Notes: generated by a model not told the origin, from the sequence alone. Counted from the stretch's first letter, positions 1-9,992 are shown. The stretch is 40,271 bases of DNA from Bacilli bacterium (GCA_017454295.1 JAFTDF010000039.1:1-40271), one strand, 5' to 3'. Made by a program: numbers and translations.

Positions 1-53
1 CCGTGGTAAAATCCGACATGGCAGATGCCTCCCTGAACAAGAGCATTCTACCA

Positions 54-86
54 AAAACGCCGGATCCATCGCGGTTCCGGCGTTTT
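54..86 (+). terminator. Rho-independent terminator upstream of lepA
   Basis: An 11-bp perfect stem (arms 54-64 and 76-86, AAAACGCCGGA and its complement) with an 11-base loop is followed by T-rich sequence. Its A-rich left and T-rich right flanks allow it to work in either direction. Bases 1-53 show no recognisable gene end; short open frames there resemble nothing I know. Confidence 0.75.
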
Positions 87-225
87 GTTATTGAAGAGCT
101 AGTTTTTCAACAGCCCCAAAATCTTATTGCAACTCAATTATAGCATAACCCATGGGCCTGCCAAGTTCTGGAGGAGACCCCAAAAGACGGAGTTCGCCAT
201 CCACGCGTGTAAATTCTTGCGGGGA

Positions 226-234
226 TGGTATAAT
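226..234 (+). promoter_or_regulatory. lepA extended -10 promoter
   Basis: TGG-TATAAT is a perfect -10 with an extended TGn motif. It ends nine bases before the lepA ATG at 244, so transcription should start within about three bases of the start codon. No convincing -35 is visible. The rest of 87-225 shows no gene. Confidence 0.7.
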
Positions 235-243
235 CTTGCCATT

Positions 244-2046
244 ATGGACAAATCCCGCATCCGCAACTTCTCGATCATCGCCCATATCGACCATGGCAAA
301 TCCACCCTCGCGGACCGGATTTTGGAACAGACCGGGACCGTGGAGCAGCGCTTGATGAAGGAGCAGCTCCTCGATTCGATGGATCTCGAGCGGGAACGGG
401 GCATCACCATTAAACTGAACGCCGTCACCTTATCCTATAAGGCCAAAGACGGACAGGAATACATCTATAACCTCATCGACACCCCGGGGCACGTCGACTT
501 TTCCTATGAAGTCAGCCGCTCCTTAGCCGCGTGCGAAGGCGCTTTATTAGTCGTCGATGCCACCCAAGGCGTGCAAGCCCAAACTTTGGCCAACGTCTAT
601 TTGGCCATCGATAATGACTTGGAGATCATCCCCGTCATCAACAAAATCGACTTGCCGAGCGCCCGTCCCGATTTTGTCAAAGAGGAAATCGAGAAACGGG
701 TTGGGATCCCTGCGGACGAAGCCTGTTTGGTCTCGGCCAAAACCGGCGTCGGCGTCGGCGAAGTCTTAGAAGCGGTGGCGGCTTTGATTCCGCCTCCTGG
801 CGGCGATGAGAATGCGCCGCTACAAGCCTTGATCTTCGATTCCTATTACGATTCTTACCGGGGCGTCATCGTCCAAATCCGCGTCAAAAACGGGGTGGTA
901 AAAGTCGGCGATGAGATTTTGCTTATGCAATCGGGGAAAAAATACCTGGTCACCGAAATCGGCATCCGCACGCCTAGCGAAGTCCCCACCGGCGTCCTCC
1001 ATTGCGGGGAAGTCGGCTATCTAGCCGCCCAAATCAAAGATATCCATGATGTTTTCCCCGGCGAAACCATCACCTTGGCTAACGCCCCCGCCGAAGCACC
1101 TCTTCCCGGCTACCGCCATATCCACCACATGGTCTATTGCGGCCTCTATCCGGTAGATAGCAAGAAATATGGCGATTTAAAAGACGCCTTGGAAAAGCTC
1201 TCCCTCAACGATTCATCGTTGGTCTATCAGCCCGAAACTTCCCAAGCCCTCGGCTTTGGCTTCCGTTGCGGGTTCTTAGGCTTGCTCCATATGGATGTGG
1301 TGCAGGAACGTTTGGAACGCGAATATAACCTCGATTTGATTTTGACGGCCCCCTCTGTCATTTACCGCGTCACCAAAACCGATGGAACCGTCCTTGAGAT
1401 CGATAACCCCTCCAAATTGCCTGATCCCAGCCACATTTCCTTTATTGAAGAACCTTATGTGTCCGCTTCGATCATGGCCCCTCAGGATTATGTGGGGCCG
1501 ATCATGGAACTTTGCCAGCAGCGGCGGGGCATCTACACCGACCTCATCTATGATGACGATACCCGCGTCACCGTCAAATACGATCTCCCCTTATCGGAAA
1601 TCATCTTCAATTTCTTCGATAAGCTGAAGTCCTTCACCAAAGGCTATGCCTCTTTGGACTATGAACTCGCCGATTATCGACGGGGGGATCTAGCAAAGAT
1701 GGATATCCTCTTAAATGGCGAAGTGATCGACGCCCTCTCCTCCATCGTCTTTAAGCCCAATGCCTATCAACGGGGTCTAGCGATGGTGAGCAAACTCAAG
1801 CAAATCATCCCCAGACAGCAATTCGAGGTGCCCGTCCAGGCCGCGATCTCAAATAAAGTCATCGCCCGTGCCGATATCAAGAGCATGCGCAAAGACGTCT
1901 TGGCCAAGTGCTATGGCGGGGATATCAGCCGGAAGAAGAAATTGCTTGAAAAGCAAAAAGAAGGCAAAAAGCGGATGAAGGCCATTGGCTCGGTCGAAGT
2001 CCCGCAGGAAGCCTTCATGTCCGTCCTCTCTTTGGATGAGGAATAA
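244..2046 (+). CDS. lepA: Elongation factor 4 (LepA), translational GTPase
   Basis: Ribosome-bound GTPase of the EF-G-like family that remodels stalled or mispositioned elongating ribosomes. The 600-residue length is the family norm. The N-terminus carries the G1 motif AHIDHGKST, the RGITI switch region, DTPGH (G3) and NKID (G4); the LepA-specific C-terminal part follows, with KPNAYQRG and the Arg/Lys-rich [17 protein letters not shown] tail. The frame is open from 127, but family members begin [17 protein letters not shown], so ATG 244 is chosen. No Shine-Dalgarno precedes it; the perfect -10 lies just upstream, so the mRNA is probably leaderless. Single-gene unit closed by a terminator at 2064. 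Confidence 0.97.
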   Translation: MDKSRIRNFSIIAHIDHGKSTLADRILEQTGTVEQRLMKEQLLDSMDLERERGITIKLNAVTLSYKAKDGQEYIYNLIDTPGHVDFSYEVSRSLAACEGALLVVDATQGVQAQTLANVYLAIDNDLEIIPVINKIDLPSARPDFVKEEIEKRVGIPADEACLVSAKTGVGVGEVLEAVAALIPPPGGDENAPLQALIFDSYYDSYRGVIVQIRVKNGVVKVGDEILLMQSGKKYLVTEIGIRTPSEVPTGVLHCGEVGYLAAQIKDIHDVFPGETITLANAPAEAPLPGYRHIHHMVYCGLYPVDSKKYGDLKDALEKLSLNDSSLVYQPETSQALGFGFRCGFLGLLHMDVVQERLEREYNLDLILTAPSVIYRVTKTDGTVLEIDNPSKLPDPSHISFIEEPYVSASIMAPQDYVGPIMELCQQRRGIYTDLIYDDDTRVTVKYDLPLSEIIFNFFDKLKSFTKGYASLDYELADYRRGDLAKMDILLNGEVIDALSSIVFKPNAYQRGLAMVSKLKQIIPRQQFEVPVQAAISNKVIARADIKSMRKDVLAKCYGGDISRKKKLLEKQKEGKKRMKAIGSVEVPQEAFMSVLSLDEE

Positions 2047-2063
2047 AACGAACGAATCACAAG

Positions 2064-2087
2064 GGAGACCTATGGTCTCCTTTTTTC
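2064..2087 (+). terminator. Rho-independent terminator of lepA
   Basis: GGAGACC / GGTCTCC stem (64-70 and 74-80 of the 2000s) with a three-base loop, followed by a run of six T. It sits 18 bases after the lepA stop. Confidence 0.9.
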
Positions 2088-2158
2088 TTTGTCTCAAGAA
2101 AAGAAAAGCGTTCGTATAAGAAAGTAGGGTAGTTTATTAGCAAAACAATATACCCATG

Positions 2159-2186
2159 TTGCAAATACACGCGAGGCAGGTATAAT
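2159..2186 (+). promoter_or_regulatory. Promoter of the higB remnant/higA unit
   Basis: TTGCAA (2159-2164), 16-base spacer, TATAAT (2181-2186). The -10 ends four bases before the ATG of the toxin remnant, so the transcript should start at or beside that codon. The promoter is near consensus even though the toxin gene it once served is broken. Bases 2088-2158 hold nothing I recognise. Confidence 0.7.
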
Positions 2187-2190
2187 AACC

Positions 2191-2265
2191 ATGATTATCA
2201 GCTTTCTCGACAAAGAAACGGAAAAAGTCTTTTGCCAAGAGTTCTCGAAAAAGATTCCGAAGTGA
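2191..2265 (+). pseudogene. Truncated HigB-type toxin remnant
   Basis: A 24-codon reading frame begins MIISFLDKETEKVF and continues QEFSKKIPK before TGA. This matches the conserved start of HigB/RelE-superfamily mRNA interferases, which run to about 90 residues. The rest of the toxin fold, including the catalytic C-terminal strands, is absent. After the stop the bases still encode D-H-P-E-G-G in frame, similar to the family's usual DYH-type ending, suggesting an internal deletion of about 200 bases joined the two ends. It sits directly before higA in normal toxin-antitoxin order. A functional micro-peptide cannot be excluded, but toxicity is unlikely. Confidence 0.7.
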
Positions 2266-2288
2266 TCACCCTGAAGGAGGGTTGAAAC

Positions 2289-2609
2289 ATGGTGCACATC
2301 AAAACCCCAAGTGCAGGCGAAATCTTATGGGGAGAATTTATGAAACCCATGGGGATTTCCGCTTATCGCCTCGCTCATGATATCCACGTTCCGGTTTCGC
2401 GCATCCAAGATATTCTCCATGGTAGACGCAGTCTAAGCGTGGATACCTCCTTGCGTCTTGCCCGTTATTTCGGGATGTCGGAACGCTTTTTCATCGATTT
2501 GCAGTTAACGATCGACATCCGCCAAGCAAAAGAAACGATGGGCAAGGACTTAAAAGCAATCCAACCTCGCGCCGTCCAACCTGATAAAACGGCGAAGCAG
2601 CCTTCCTAG
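2289..2609 (+). CDS. higA: HigA/VapI-family antitoxin (HTH_XRE)
   Basis: 106-residue DNA-binding antitoxin. The opening HIKTPSAGEIL matches the HigA signature (HPGEIL-type), followed by an XRE helix-turn-helix at about residues 15-70 (ISAYRLAHDI, VPVSRIQDILHGRRSLS, TSLRLARYFGMS). In intact systems it neutralises HigB and represses the shared promoter. Here the partner toxin is reduced to 24 codons, so this is an orphan antitoxin or free-standing repressor. A strong Shine-Dalgarno (AAGGAGGG) lies seven bases before the ATG. The reading frame itself shows no damage, so selection may still maintain it. Confidence 0.9.
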   Translation: MVHIKTPSAGEILWGEFMKPMGISAYRLAHDIHVPVSRIQDILHGRRSLSVDTSLRLARYFGMSERFFIDLQLTIDIRQAKETMGKDLKAIQPRAVQPDKTAKQPS

Positions 2610-2645
2610 CCCCTAACAAAACGAGCGAAATTAGTAGTTTTTTGG

Positions 2646-2674
2646 TTGATTCCATCTTTGATGCTTGCTTTAAT
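2646..2674 (+). promoter_or_regulatory. Promoter of the Fic-like gene
   Basis: TTGATT (2646-2651), 17-base spacer, TTTAAT (2669-2674). The leader is about ten bases and contains AAGAGG as a ribosome site. Confidence 0.5.
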
Positions 2675-2691
2675 ATTCCTAAGAGGCACGT

Positions 2692-4116
2692 ATGGAACTT
2701 TACGAACAATACACCGATGTCGAATATAAGACCCAACGAGGGGTGCGTTCCGCACTCCACATGTCGAACATCGACCCCATCTGGGCCAATGTGGAGCGGT
2801 ATCGCCATCCCTTCCGGAAAGGGCTCTCCCTTCGCACCGTGCGTCAACTTCCTTATTTCTACGTGCAAACCCCGGCCTTGCAGGAAAAGTTCGAGGCCTT
2901 CGCCAAAAAGATCAACGATTTCGTCTTTGAATACGGCAACCTCGCCCAAGACGAGGAATTCGCCCGCCCTATAGAAAAGTCCCTTCGTCACGAGATTCTT
3001 TCCTATTTGATGACCATCGAAGGTATCCGCGTCTCGGACGTCACTTTGAAGGCCATCGTCAACGGGATGTACCGCAATAACGAATCCGGGGCCGAAGTGC
3101 TCCTTGGCTACCAAGAAGGTCTCAATGCCTTCATGGAACGGCCCTCCCCGGAAATCGAAGAGGATTTCTTTGTCCGCGCCTACGAATATCTATGCCGCAC
3201 CGACGAACTCACTTCCTTCTACCGGATTGGCGCCTCCAATGAACGTTATATCGGCATCCAAGTCGGCACCGTCGCCGAAGCCCCCAGCGAGGAAATCGAA
3301 GATAAGCTCCAAGAGCTTTGCGCCTTCATCCGTAACGATCCCTTGCCCGTGGCCCTAAAAGCCTTTGTGGCGATGATGGGGGTGATGGCCATCCGTCCTT
3401 TCGCCGCCCATAACGAAGCGATGGCTTGCCTCACGGCCAAACAGGTCCTTTGCAATGGCGGTTATGGTCCTAGCGCCTTCCTCCTTCCTTTGGAGAAAGT
3501 GATGCAGCGGGGCGAATCCTTCGACGATTATTTCGGCCAAACCCTCCGTTATGCCGATATGACCTATTTCCTCACCCATGCCATTGGCGTCTTCTCCCCC
3601 GTACTGGAAAACGCGCTCAATGCCATGGTCAAAGCCAAAAACGCCGCCTTACAGCAAGAATTCAACTTAGGCATTGCCAAAGACGAACCGGAGGTTCCCG
3701 TCGATGTGGCCCCCAAAGCCGCACCCGAACCCCCCTCTCCTGCCCCCGTTCGGGTCGCGCCGGTCCAAGTGGAAGCCGTCGATAAGGAAATCCCCCTCGT
3801 CGACGAAAGCGCCTTCCAAGGGCAACGCGCCGTCAGCGCCCCCCGGGCCTCGCTAAGCGATAAGGAAGTCAAAGAGACCGCCAAGTATCTGCGCGAATCC
3901 CATCCGCAACTTAGCAAAGGGCAATGCCTCTTCTATGCTTCCCATTGCACGATGGGCCGTTACTACGCCATCGCCGATTACAAGAAAACCATCAAATGCG
4001 CCTATGAAACCGCCCGCACCTCCATGGACAAACTCGCGGCCGAAGGGTTCTACCGCAAAATGCAGGTGAAAAACAAATTCGTCTATACCCCCATCAAACA
4101 AGGAGAAAAATCATGA
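2692..4116 (+). CDS. Degenerate Fic-domain protein with C-terminal winged-helix-like region
   Basis: A 474-residue protein with Fic layout but no Fic catalysis. Residues 104-111 end in IEG, as in the Fic inhibitory helix of N-terminally regulated members. Residues 180-255 align with the Fic core: the approach helix at 215-232, then IRPFAAHNEA at 234-243 where active Fic enzymes have IHPFxxGNGR. The catalytic His is Arg and the GNGR nucleotide loop is gone. Residues about 330-385 are a Pro/Ala/Val-rich linker; 385-470 are helical, ending VYTPI, and look like a winged helix. AMP transfer is therefore not expected; a binding or regulatory role is an inference. Its stop overlaps the next start by four bases, so the pair is translationally coupled. 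Fic assignment rests on reading alone. Confidence 0.7.
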   Translation: MELYEQYTDVEYKTQRGVRSALHMSNIDPIWANVERYRHPFRKGLSLRTVRQLPYFYVQTPALQEKFEAFAKKINDFVFEYGNLAQDEEFARPIEKSLRHEILSYLMTIEGIRVSDVTLKAIVNGMYRNNESGAEVLLGYQEGLNAFMERPSPEIEEDFFVRAYEYLCRTDELTSFYRIGASNERYIGIQVGTVAEAPSEEIEDKLQELCAFIRNDPLPVALKAFVAMMGVMAIRPFAAHNEAMACLTAKQVLCNGGYGPSAFLLPLEKVMQRGESFDDYFGQTLRYADMTYFLTHAIGVFSPVLENALNAMVKAKNAALQQEFNLGIAKDEPEVPVDVAPKAAPEPPSPAPVRVAPVQVEAVDKEIPLVDESAFQGQRAVSAPRASLSDKEVKETAKYLRESHPQLSKGQCLFYASHCTMGRYYAIADYKKTIKCAYETARTSMDKLAAEGFYRKMQVKNKFVYTPIKQGEKS

Positions 4117-4331
4117 ACTTCATCCCCCATATCTATGCCAATAACCAGTGGTGGTGGGCCCTCGTCATCGTCGGCATCTTCATCGTCATCGTCGGGCTCG
4201 TCATCCTTTTGAAGCGCCATTTGAAGGCCTTTAAGAGCGACGAAAAGCCCAAATCCGAAAAAGAGATCGCCGCCGAAGAGCTGAGCCGCATCCTCCAACC
4301 CGTGGAGGAAGAGAATACCGATCAAGAATAA
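4113..4331 (+). CDS. Small single-pass membrane protein
   Basis: 72 residues: a short N-terminus with NNQWWW, one hydrophobic helix (about residues 15-33, rich in Val/Ile), then a charged, Lys/Glu-rich cytoplasmic tail ending EENTDQE. ATG overlaps the Fic-like gene's TGA (ATGA), and AAGGAGAAA lies just upstream, so production is tied to that gene. No family recognised. It could anchor or signal to the Fic-like partner, which is inferred only from coupling. Confidence 0.75.
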   Translation: MNFIPHIYANNQWWWALVIVGIFIVIVGLVILLKRHLKAFKSDEKPKSEKEIAAEELSRILQPVEEENTDQE

Positions 4332-4332
4332 A

Positions 4333-5418
4333 GTGGCTTCTTCCCTTTATATCCACATCCCTTTTTGCAAAGGGTTTTGCCCCTATTGCGATTTTCCCAA
4401 GGCTTATTATTTCGAAGATCAGGCAGATGCCTATCTTCTTTCTTTATTCGCGGAGGCCAAAGCCAAATGCCACGGCCCTTACCGCACCATCTATTTCGGT
4501 GGGGGCACCCCGACTTGCTTGAACCTAACACAGTTAGAAAGCCTTTTAGGCTTCTTTGCCCCCTATCTTGCTCCTAACGGAGAATTTTCCTGCGAAGCCA
4601 ACCCCGATTCGCTTAGCGAGGAAAAGATCGCTTTGTTAGCCCAATATGGGGTGAACCGGGTTTCTTTGGGGGTACAAAGTTTCTCCCCGAAATACCTGAA
4701 ACTACTCGGCCGTCATCATGACGCCGAGGATGTAAAACGCGCCGTGAACTCGTTACGGGAGCATGGCATCACCAACATCAATCTCGATTTGATGTTCGCT
4801 TTGCCCGCCCAAACCGTCTCAGAAGTCCAAGCGGACGTCGCTAAGGCCATTGCCTTAAAACCCACCCATATTTCCGCCTATTCGTTGATTCTCGAAGAAG
4901 GGACCGCCTTTTTTGCCCGTGGGGTGAAGGAAGCTTCCCAAGACGACCAAGCCGATCAATATGAAGCGGTGCGGGCTGCCTTAGAAGAAGCAGGATATCG
5001 CCGATACGAGGTCAGTAACTTCGCCTTGCCCGGATTTGAATGCCGCCATAACCTCGCTTATTGGCATGACGAGGACTATGACGCGATCGGACTTGGTGCG
5101 TCTGGCCATGATGGAAAAACCCGCTATAAAAACACGGTAAATGTCCCCGATTACCTCAAAGGAAAATGGAAACTGGAACAGGAAACCCTTTCCCCTAAAG
5201 AAGAAGAGGAGTGCTATTTGCTTTCCAATCTCCGCTTGGTGGATGGGTTTGCTCTATCTTCCTACAAAGCCCGATTCGGCAAAGACTTTATTTCGGAGCA
5301 TCAGGAAGCGGTGGAATCGCTTATGCGTCGCGGCCTATTGGAAACCGAAGCGGAAACGGTGCGCGCCACCCCGCAAGGACTCATGCTCTTGGACACCGTT
5401 TTGGTGGACCTGTATTAA
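4333..5418 (+). CDS. hemW: Radical SAM protein HemW (coproporphyrinogen oxidase-like)
   Basis: HemW proteins bind heme and a [4Fe-4S] cluster and are thought to act as heme chaperones; many were misnamed oxygen-independent coproporphyrinogen oxidase. Here CKGFCPYCDF puts the cluster ligands at C12, C16 and C19; the absence of a fourth CxC cysteine and the following DF fit HemW rather than HemN. GGGTP is the SAM-binding glycine motif. The 361-residue length is normal and the C-terminus has the HemN_C-type helices. Start is GTG at 4333, one base after the upstream stop, with only a weak ribosome site, so coupling to the preceding genes is likely. Its 3' end is duplicated in decayed form at 10047-10326. 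Confidence 0.93.
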   Translation: MASSLYIHIPFCKGFCPYCDFPKAYYFEDQADAYLLSLFAEAKAKCHGPYRTIYFGGGTPTCLNLTQLESLLGFFAPYLAPNGEFSCEANPDSLSEEKIALLAQYGVNRVSLGVQSFSPKYLKLLGRHHDAEDVKRAVNSLREHGITNINLDLMFALPAQTVSEVQADVAKAIALKPTHISAYSLILEEGTAFFARGVKEASQDDQADQYEAVRAALEEAGYRRYEVSNFALPGFECRHNLAYWHDEDYDAIGLGASGHDGKTRYKNTVNVPDYLKGKWKLEQETLSPKEEEECYLLSNLRLVDGFALSSYKARFGKDFISEHQEAVESLMRRGLLETEAETVRATPQGLMLLDTVLVDLY

Positions 5419-5464
5419 TCTAAAAAACCCCATAACATCGAACTTTTTCTTTAGAAAATATCGT

Positions 5465-5495
5465 TTGACAGTGCTTTTATTATCTTCGATAGTAT
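5465..5495 (+). promoter_or_regulatory. Probable promoter of the large lipoprotein gene
   Basis: Perfect TTGACA at 5465-5470. The -10 is ambiguous: GATAGT with 17-base spacing (5488-5493) or TAGTAT with 19 (5490-5495). CGAAAGGA, the ribosome site, is at 5513-5520. No hairpin terminator separates it from hemW. Confidence 0.55.
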
Positions 5496-5526
5496 CTTTA
5501 TCCTCTTTATTTCGAAAGGAAATTTT

Positions 5527-8500
5527 ATGAGCAAAAAGAATTTACCGATCCTGGTACTTTCTTCCGTCATGGTTCTCGCTTCCTGCGGCGGTGGAAATTC
5601 CAGTTCTTCGGCCGCCTCTTCCGCCTCCAAAGATAGCAGCGGTGCCGACTCTAGTGCCAACTCTAGCGCCGCCTCTTCCGGAGCCAGCGGCGGCACTTCG
5701 ACCTCCTCTTCCTCCAGTGCGGAAGCCGAGCCCACGTTGACCTTCGTCACCAATGGCGGCACGCCGATTGCCACCGTTACCGGCGTCAAAGGCTAAACCA
5801 TCGACTACTCCCAATACGTCACCACCAAAGAAGGCGCCGAATTCTTGGGGTGGTATGCCGACGCCAACCTAAGCATCGCCGCGCCGACGACTTTCCAAGG
5901 GGCCCAAACCGTCTATGCCTTCTGGACCGGCATGCCTGGCGGAACCGGATTCTATTACGGTCACTACCCGCAGAAAAAAGTCACGGATTACGGCTTGAAA
6001 GCCAAAATCAAAGACTATGGGGTCAGCAAAGGTGGCAATGACTACGAATACGAAGGCAAGCGCTACCGGAAGGTGAGTCAAAGCAACACCCAATACGATT
6101 TTTATTCGTTTGATTGGATTCGTTGGGATTATGACGACCTTGGGGACAATCGCTATTTGCTCACCTCCCACGCCGCTTTGGATTATCGGCAGATGTTCGA
6201 AAATATCCCGAGCCAATACTACACCTATACCCAGAAAATCAGTTATATCCAGGATTTCACCAATTCTGATCTTCATCAGTGGCTCAATAGTGAGTATGCC
6301 TATGGCTTCCTCCAAGGCGTCTTCACCGAAGAAGAAAAAGCCAATGTCGAAAGCCCCGTTTCCGTGCCGAGCTATAACGGCAATTGGGAATGGAAACATA
6401 TCACCGACTGGTGCTATGAAACTACCGAATATTGCCAAACTCAGGGTGGCTATTATGACAAAATCGTCGGTCGCGATATCCCTGGTGATGATAAAGGTAC
6501 CGATGCCTTCCCTTATTGGTTTAGGACTTATGCGCCCCGTAACCAGGCGGAGGAAAACCAAGGCAAAGAGCCTTTACTCTATTACTATCGCAGTGCCGCT
6601 CCCCTCGGTTCCAACGCCGTCGAATATCGCAGCGATGTCGATAAATATCAAGGCGTGCGTCCCCAGCTCACCGTTAACTTGAATGAAATGGGCACCCGCA
6701 CCCTCCATTTCAACACCGGCGAAGGCTCCCCAGTAGCGGATGTGACCACCCGGGTCAAGAACCTCGCCACCACCAAAGTCAACCTCCCGGTGGAAGAACC
6801 CGAACGCGATGAATACGTGTTCGAAGGTTGGTATAAAGAGCCGGCCTATATCAACAAAGTGGAAAACTTCTATGAATTCGGCAAAGAAGAAATGGAAGCC
6901 ACCCTTTATGCCAAGTGGCGTTATGACACGACCGTTTACTACAACGACGTCACTTATCACCTCAATGGCGGCACCAAAGCCGCATCTACGCCGTCTCAAT
7001 TCGCCAGCGATGTGACGATTGCCCAACAATTAAATGGCAAGGATCCCACCTATGATCGGTATCACCAATTCATGGGCTGGTATTTGGATGAAGCGCTCAC
7101 TCAGCCGCTCCCGGATACTTTAAAGACCCGAAAGCCCATCGACCTCTATGCCAAGTGGGCGGAACTTGATCCGCTGGATATCGACTTCGTTTATAACGAC
7201 CTCGGCGACGGCACCTTTGAAGTTGCCGCGAAGTCGGATGTGGTCTTCGGCGATACCTTAACGATCCCCGCCGCCAAGAAAGACGGTTCCCCCATCGTGA
7301 AAGTTGCGGAACGCGGTTTCCGTAACCACAGCGAAATCAAAGCCGTCGTTTTGCCCGACGCCATCGTCGAAATCGGCACGAGTGCCTTCGAAAACTGCAA
7401 AGTCGCTTCCTTCACCGCCGGATCTGGCCTCGCCAAAATCGGCGACTATGCTTTTGCCAACTGCTCTTTCGTGAACGTCACGATGCTTGATAACGTCGAA
7501 TACCGAATCGGTGTCTATTATGGCAATGCCAGCCTCATTACTTGCGTCATGCCGGAAGCGATGAAAGAAATCCCCGCTTATTTCTTCAACGGTTGCACCT
7601 TGCTTTCGAACTTGACCTTGCCTACCGTGATCGAAAAAATCGGCGCCCACGCTTTCTACCGTGCTTTCGTCGCGGAAATCCACCTCACCTCCGCGCTTGC
7701 CGAGCTCGATGCCTCCGCCTTCCAAAACGCCAACATCGGCAAGCTCTATTGGGAAGGCGATTTCGACGAAATCCTCACCTCGGCCGCCAACTTATTTGCC
7801 GGTGCCACCCTTGGCGAGTTCCATCTTGGCGGTGACGTTAAGAAGTTGCCTTCGAACATGACCTTGCCGCAAACCAAGGCCTATCTCGATGGCGGTCTAA
7901 CCGCATGGTGCAATGTCAGCAATGCGAATACCTTGCTTCAAAATGCCACCGACATCTATTTTGCCGGCGCAAAACTGAGCGGCTCGATTGAAATCGGTGA
8001 CGGCCCGACTGCCATCCCCGGTTATACCTTCAAGAACGCGACCATCGATAGCCTCACCTTACCCGCTTCGGTGACGAGCGTGAATAGCACTGCGTTTAGC
8101 GGCGCCACGATCAAAGGTTTGACCGCACCCAACACCAATGTCGTGAATAACCTCAGCCAGTCGCAGAAACAAGCATTGGAAAAGCTGACCATCTTGGATT
8201 ACAACACCCATTTGACCTATTTCAACGCGAATTTCACCAATCTCAAGGAAATCAACCTCTTGAGCACCAGCGCCACCTCTTATAGCAAAGTCAGGGTGAC
8301 CTTAGGGTTCATCGGCGCCAGCGATGGAAAGTTGGAAAAGGTGTATGTCGGCCTTGGAAACTTCGACCTCACCGAAGGTTGCCTGAGTGGGCACCTCAAC
8401 CTTTCCGAAGTCACCGTTCCTTACTATGGAACTTACAATCGCCCTGGTTCCTATAACCTCTTCAGCAATGCCACTAGCCCGGCGCAGAATCTGAAGAAGC

Positions 8501-9912
8501 TCACCATCCTTGGCGGTATCGTCTATGGCAATAATCCCTCTTCCACCTACCACCGCGCCGTGGCCGGACTCGAGGAAGTGGTGATCGGCGAAGGCGTCAC
8601 CGAGATTCAAAGCTATGCATTCGCCAACTACGCCGGCTTAAAGAAAGTGACCTTCCAAGGGAACGCTCTTACCACCATCGGCAATTATGCCTTCTATAAC
8701 ACCGGAATGACCTCCTTCGTCTTACCCGCTTCGATTACGAACTGCGGCGAAGATTTGTTCAAGGACTGCGCGGGCATGAAAACCTTATCCGTCGCCAGCG
8801 GCAACACCCGTTACGTCAGCCCCGAAGGCAGCAACTGCATCATTGATTCGACGCAGAACATCGTCGTCGTTCGCATTCCGACTTCGGTGATTCCCGACAC
8901 CGTGACCGTGGCCTCCTCCGGATTCTATCGCGATATCAACGAAGACACCTTTGCGGTGCCTTCTCGCATGACCAAAATCAGTTCCAATGCATTCGATGGC
9001 GCCACCATCCGCATCCTCGATCTCTCCGCCAATCCCGATCTGGTGATCGATAATGGTGCCCTTGCCAACATCAATGGCTTAGAAAAAGTCATCCTTCCTT
9101 CTTTGGGTAAGACATTCGGCTCCTTCTTCAGCTCTGGCGATCCTGGTTTAACGACCATTCGCAGCGTTGAAATCAAAGGCGGCACCTCCCTCCCCGCGAA
9201 TGCTTTCGCCAACTTGGAACAGCTGACCGAAATCGTTCTCCCCGACACCTTAGAAACCCTTCCGGAATATGCTTTCAAGAATTGCACCGGCCTCACCGGA
9301 GCGATGAGCTTCCCGGCCGTGACGAACGTGGGCGATTATGCCTTCTACCATTGCGGTTTGACCGAAGTCAACCTTCCCGAAGCCACCTATATTGGCTACT
9401 ATTGCTTCCAAAAGAGCACCAACTTGGTGACGGTTACCTTCCCCAAGGCCACCACGTTGAAGAAGAATTGCTTGGCCAACTGCACCAATCTTGGCGTCAT
9501 TACCATTCCCAAAGGTATGGCCGGATTCTCCGAATATTCCTATATCTTGGAAGGCTCGAAAGCGGTGGGTATTATCATCGAAGATGGGACGACTGTCCTC
9601 ATGACGACTTTGCTCTACGAATGCGAAGTCGAATGGATTTATATCCCCTACTCCGTGAAATCCGAAAAGATCACCGGCACCTATAACAACAATTATGGTT
9701 CGGCGACCAAAGGGACGATTGGCAAAGTCTATTATGGTGGTTCTAACACCGGTAGTTTCACCTCGATGCTCGATGGGAAAGACAGCTTAGGCAATCCCAA
9801 TTTCGCCGATAACTCCAAGAGCGTCTACAAAGCCGCGACTCTCTACCTGAATCGGACAAGCTCCGGCTCCGGCGGTTGGCATTGGGTCGATGGCTTACCC
9901 GTCGAATGGTAA
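5527..9912 (+). pseudogene. BspA-type LRR lipoprotein gene interrupted by one in-frame stop
   Basis: One 1,462-codon frame broken only by TAA at 5794-5796 (codon 90). Before it: a lipoprotein signal peptide with lipobox LASC (Cys20), a Ser/Gly/Ala linker (about 21-67), and the first half of an InlB B-type repeat. Immediately after it, in the same frame, the second half of that repeat resumes (FLGWYADANL, then VYAFWTG). Next come a DUF6273-like domain (about 140-385, ending GVRPQLTVNL), two more B repeats (FEGWYKEP, FMGWYLDE, each ending LYAKW), and a long LRR_5/BspA region of repeated 'AF-NC--L--V-LP' units to the end. The lost codon fits Gln (CAA). No restart with ribosome site and signal peptide exists downstream. 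Intact, it would be a surface adhesin-like lipoprotein; alternatives are sequencing error or readthrough. Confidence 0.85.
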
Positions 9913-9931
9913 ACCGCTAATACCGATATTT

Positions 9932-9956
9932 GGCACCCCTGCGGGTGCCTTTTTCA
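9932..9956 (+). terminator. Rho-independent terminator of the large lipoprotein gene
   Basis: GGCACCC / GGGTGCC stem (9932-9938, 9943-9949), four-base loop, followed by five or six T. Confidence 0.92.
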
Positions 9957-9978
9957 TAGCGCTATCCACGTACTGCGT

Positions 9979-9984
9979 TATAAC
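9979..9984 (+). promoter_or_regulatory. -10 box before a zinc-ribbon-like micro-ORF
   Basis: TATAAC ends eight bases before ATG 9993, the same close spacing seen at several intact genes in this window. No clear -35. Confidence 0.4.
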
Positions 9985-9992
9985 AAGGCGAT

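Noticed and set aside
127-243. 39-residue N-terminal extension of LepA
   Set aside because: Not family-like, and the perfect -10 box lies inside it; the canonical start is ATG 244.
2191-2300. TGA as Trp (mycoplasma code 4) to rescue the higB remnant
   Set aside because: Reading through TGA gives no HigB-like sequence, Trp is always TGG in the intact genes, and TGA correctly ends fakB, ispH and several coupled genes.
5845-9912. Downstream part of the large lipoprotein as an independent gene
   Set aside because: It would start at a TTG without ribosome site, in the middle of an InlB B repeat and without signal peptide; it is the continuation of the frame starting at 5527.
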